From Cryobacterium arcticum (GTDB lineage: Bacteria; Actinomycetota; Actinomycetes; Actinomycetales; Microbacteriaceae), in the NCBI RefSeq assembly GCF_001679725.1, contig NZ_CP016282.1, positions 3,286,001 to 3,350,000 of the forward strand: a stretch of DNA of 64,000 nucleotides, in the 5' to 3' direction. Numbering within the stretch: the first letter of the stretch is position 1; each line of letters starts with the position of its first letter. This document shows positions 62,022-64,000 of the stretch, piece by piece. A model generated the notes under the pieces. That model saw only the letters and a list, made by a program, of their open reading frames with translations. It searched no databases and was not told the origin of the DNA. The position numbers and the translations under genes are program-made.

Positions 62022-62460
62022 GGTCGAGCTTGTCGAGGCCCCGCACGTCGCTCTTCGGACTCGCGCGCGTGAACGAACGGCCTACGAACGGATGACGCGC
62101 TGAGCGCGCACGTCACCAGGTCTCGACAAGCTCGACCGACGTGGGGGCACGACCCGCGCGCACGTCACCAGGTCTCGACAAGCTCGACCGATGTGGGGGC
62201 ACGACCCGCGCGCACGTCACCAGGTCTCGACAAGCTCGACCGACCTGGGGGGCGACCCACAGGCACGTCACCGGGTCTCGACAAGCTCGACCGACGTGGG
62301 GGGGCAAGACCCGCGCGCACGTCACCGGGTCTCGACAAGCTCGACCGACGTGGGGGGCGACCCACAGGCACGTCACCGGGTCTCGACTAGCTCGACCGAC
62401 GTGGGGGCACGACCCACGGGGACGTCACCGGGTCTCGACTAGCTCGACCGACGTCGGGGC
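62022..62460. repeat. Array of seven direct palindromic repeat units, about 52-base period
   Basis: One core in reverse orientation lies at about 62022. Seven direct copies follow at about 62119, 62171, 62223, 62274, 62328, 62379 and 62431. The 51-54-base unit includes a conserved spacer (CGACGTGGGGGCACGACCC and CGCACGTCACC variants). The last two copies carry the same change (GACTAGC instead of GACAAGC), so they probably duplicated together. The array fills most of the 649-base gap before the pilB operon; its left part (61824-62020) shows no clear promoter. Confidence 0.92.
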
Positions 62461-62472
62461 GGGGGTACCAGG

Positions 62473-63153
62473 TCAGGTGCCGGCCCAGAGGGTGTTGATG
62501 ATGTCGTGGGTGTAGCCGTCGGGGCCGGCGTTCGTGTAGCGGGTGGCGAGCCAGACGCCGCCGCGGAGGAAGTGCGACTCCCCCACCAGCAGCCCTCCGG
62601 TCTCGCTCTCGGTGAGGCAGCGCAGCCCGCCGAGCTCCTCGTAGCATCCGTAACCCAGCTCGGCCAGCCGTTCGGTGACGGTTGTGGTCTGCTCCGGGCT
62701 CAGCCACACCACGCTCGTGTCGACGCCGCTGCCCGATGGCCCGGCCGGGCTGGCCCACCGGCAGGTGAGGTGCTCGGAGGAGGTGATCACGGCCACCAGC
62801 TCTGGGTCGTAGGCGCCGTCGCCCACGTCGGCGCCGGGTTGGGTGGTCCACTTGGGGTTGAGCACGAGGTCGCCGAACGCCTGCTTCATGGCGGGGCTGT
62901 AGATTTCGGCGCAGGAGCTCGGCTGCGGCGTGCCCGGCGCGACGACGGCGGTGGGTGAGGTGACGGGCTCGGGGGCGGGCGACTCCGTCGGGGCGGGCCG
63001 GGCACCCGCGTCAAGACCGGGGGTGTTCGCCGGCCGTGGCAGGTTGACTACGTAGATCGCCGCGAACACGACGAACACCGTGACGATGCCGCCCAGGATG
63101 AGCAGCACCCAGGTTCGGCCCGGGGTGATGGTGGGCGTTGCGTGCGACGGCAT
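62473..63153 (-). CDS. Membrane-anchored hypothetical protein, paralogue A
   Basis: A 226-residue protein with an N-terminal helix (TWVLLILGGIVTVFVVFAAIYVV), a Pro/Thr/Ala linker and an extracytoplasmic domain. The domain is shared with the next gene: C-A-E-I-YSPAM, LNPKW, EHLTCRW, a GSGVDTSVV strand, YGCYEELGGLRC and a final GESHFLRGGVWLATRYTNAGPDGYTHDIINTLWAG. Four conserved Cys suggest two disulfides. I do not recognise the family. Both genes lie on the minus strand, with a repeat array after this one. Confidence 0.7.
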   Translation of the reverse strand: MPSHATPTITPGRTWVLLILGGIVTVFVVFAAIYVVNLPRPANTPGLDAGARPAPTESPAPEPVTSPTAVVAPGTPQPSSCAEIYSPAMKQAFGDLVLNPKWTTQPGADVGDGAYDPELVAVITSSEHLTCRWASPAGPSGSGVDTSVVWLSPEQTTTVTERLAELGYGCYEELGGLRCLTESETGGLLVGESHFLRGGVWLATRYTNAGPDGYTHDIINTLWAGT

Positions 63154-63225
63154 CCGGCCTCCCTGTGCGCCTCGCGGAGGATTTTGCGCACAGCATAGCC
63201 CGGCCGGGGCAGAGGAGGCTGGTGG

Positions 63226-63921
63226 TTAGGCGCCGGCCCAGATCGTGCTGACCATGTCGAGGGTGTAGCCATCCGGTCCGGTGCTCACGTAATGCGTGGC
63301 CAGCCAGATGCCGTCGCGCAGAAAGTGCGACTCGCCCGCGTAACCATCGGCGTCCTTGGCGGTTTCGATGACACAGCGGATGCCGCCAGCCTCTTCGTAG
63401 CAGTTCTGGCCGAGGGCGTTGAGCCGCTGGTGCACCGCCTCGGACTGCGCGGCGGTTACGAACACCACGTTGGTGGTGAGACCGCTGCCGGACCCGCCCT
63501 CCTCAGCACCCCAGACGCAGGTGAGGTGCTCGGCGCCCTCGATGACCGTGGTGAGCTGTGCATCCGTGGTGCCCACCTGGGCGGGCAGGGCAGGGTCAGT
63601 GGCCCACTCGGGGTTGAGGGTGCGGGTTTGACTGAAGGTCGACAGCATGCCGGGGCTGTAGATCGACTCGCAGGTGGTGGGATGCGGGCCGGCCGGCGCG
63701 CTGGGTGTGGGAGTGGCGCTGGCCACGGCGAGCGGCTCGGCCGAGGTGGTGGGGGTGGGGCGGGTGTCCTCCGCCGCGTTACCGCCGGGGGTGCCGGCCC
63801 CGCCGCGCCAGACCACGAGCACCACGATGAGCACCACCACCAGCAGTACCCCCACCGCGCCCAGCGCGAACCAAAGCGGACGCCGGGACGGCGACCCGGT
63901 CGGCAACGTTGCAGCACCCAT
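63226..63921 (-). CDS. Membrane-anchored hypothetical protein, paralogue B
   Basis: A 231-residue protein with an N-terminal helix (ALGAVGVLLVVVLIVVLVVW), a Pro/Thr/Ser linker and the same domain as its neighbour: CESIYSPGM, LNPEWATDP, EHLTCVWG, GLTTNVVFV, NCYEEAGGIRC and GESHFLRDGIWLATHYVSTGPDGYTLDMVSTIWAG. The four Cys are conserved. It starts at ATG 63921 and ends 72 bases before paralogue A, most likely a tandem duplication. Function unknown; the domain looks like a secreted sensor or binding module. The last 79 bases of the window show nothing further. Confidence 0.7.
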   Translation of the reverse strand: MGAATLPTGSPSRRPLWFALGAVGVLLVVVLIVVLVVWRGGAGTPGGNAAEDTRPTPTTSAEPLAVASATPTPSAPAGPHPTTCESIYSPGMLSTFSQTRTLNPEWATDPALPAQVGTTDAQLTTVIEGAEHLTCVWGAEEGGSGSGLTTNVVFVTAAQSEAVHQRLNALGQNCYEEAGGIRCVIETAKDADGYAGESHFLRDGIWLATHYVSTGPDGYTLDMVSTIWAGA

Positions 63922-64000
63922 GCGGTGATCCCCCTCGAAGAATTTCCCCCAGCCTAGCGGCCGAGCTGGACTGCCCAGGTTGCCCTCGCCCCAGCTCTCG

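Overview
The window looks like chromosome of a high-GC actinobacterium, most likely family Microbacteriaceae (Cryobacterium/Leifsonia-like). That rests on the high G+C, frequent GTG starts, leaderless-looking promoters, overlapping stop/start codons, a monoderm-type gene set and arrays of a short imperfect palindrome (GGTCTCGACAAGCTCGACC) of the kind familiar in this family. Genus cannot be settled by eye. No rRNA, tRNA, insertion sequence, integrase or CRISPR array was seen.

1-18 kb is a surface/exopolysaccharide locus: the tail of a secreted DUF4012-like protein, a VanZ-like protein, a Wzy-type polymerase, a Wzx-type flippase, an acyltransferase, a GT2 glycosyltransferase, a dTDP-rhamnose 4-epimerase-like enzyme, a large membrane protein, a polyprenol-phosphate sugar transferase, GtrA, two GT4 glycosyltransferases, a secreted clan GH-A hydrolase resembling PslG, and an AlgI/AlgJ-type O-acetylation pair. 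Together they could make a lipid-linked repeat unit, flip and polymerise it, trim it and acetylate it. Up to about 12.8 kb it is visibly less GC-rich than its neighbours, which suggests transfer.

18-26 kb carries an Rv0909-like small protein, a five-gene oligopeptide-type ABC importer (binding lipoprotein, two permeases, two ATPases), a GNAT fusion protein and an Lrp/AsnC regulator with a possible leaderless leader ORF. 26-31 kb is the str operon (rpsL-rpsG-fusA-tuf), with a recognisable promoter and terminator. 31-33.5 kb holds a hypothetical protein, a large repeat array, a YitT-family membrane protein and a lipoprotein.

33.5-49 kb is a type VII (ESX/WXG100) secretion locus on the minus strand: an EccC/EssC-like ATPase with an N-terminal FHA domain, two small WXG100-superfamily proteins, a longer predicted T7SS substrate, a WXG-like 162-aa protein, an EspG-like candidate chaperone, a lipase-like candidate effector, and several membrane or soluble accessory proteins. 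No EccB, EccD, EccE or mycosin is present in the window, so it is either a minimal system or one completed elsewhere. A roughly 1-kb palindromic repeat array splits the locus between the ATPase and its substrates.

49-62 kb is a nearly complete type IV pilus set for a monoderm: pilB, pilT, pilC, pilA, three further prepilin-like or minor-pilin genes (two unusually large), pilD, pilM, pilN and pilO, with no secretin. 62-64 kb has another repeat array and two paralogous membrane-anchored proteins of unknown function.
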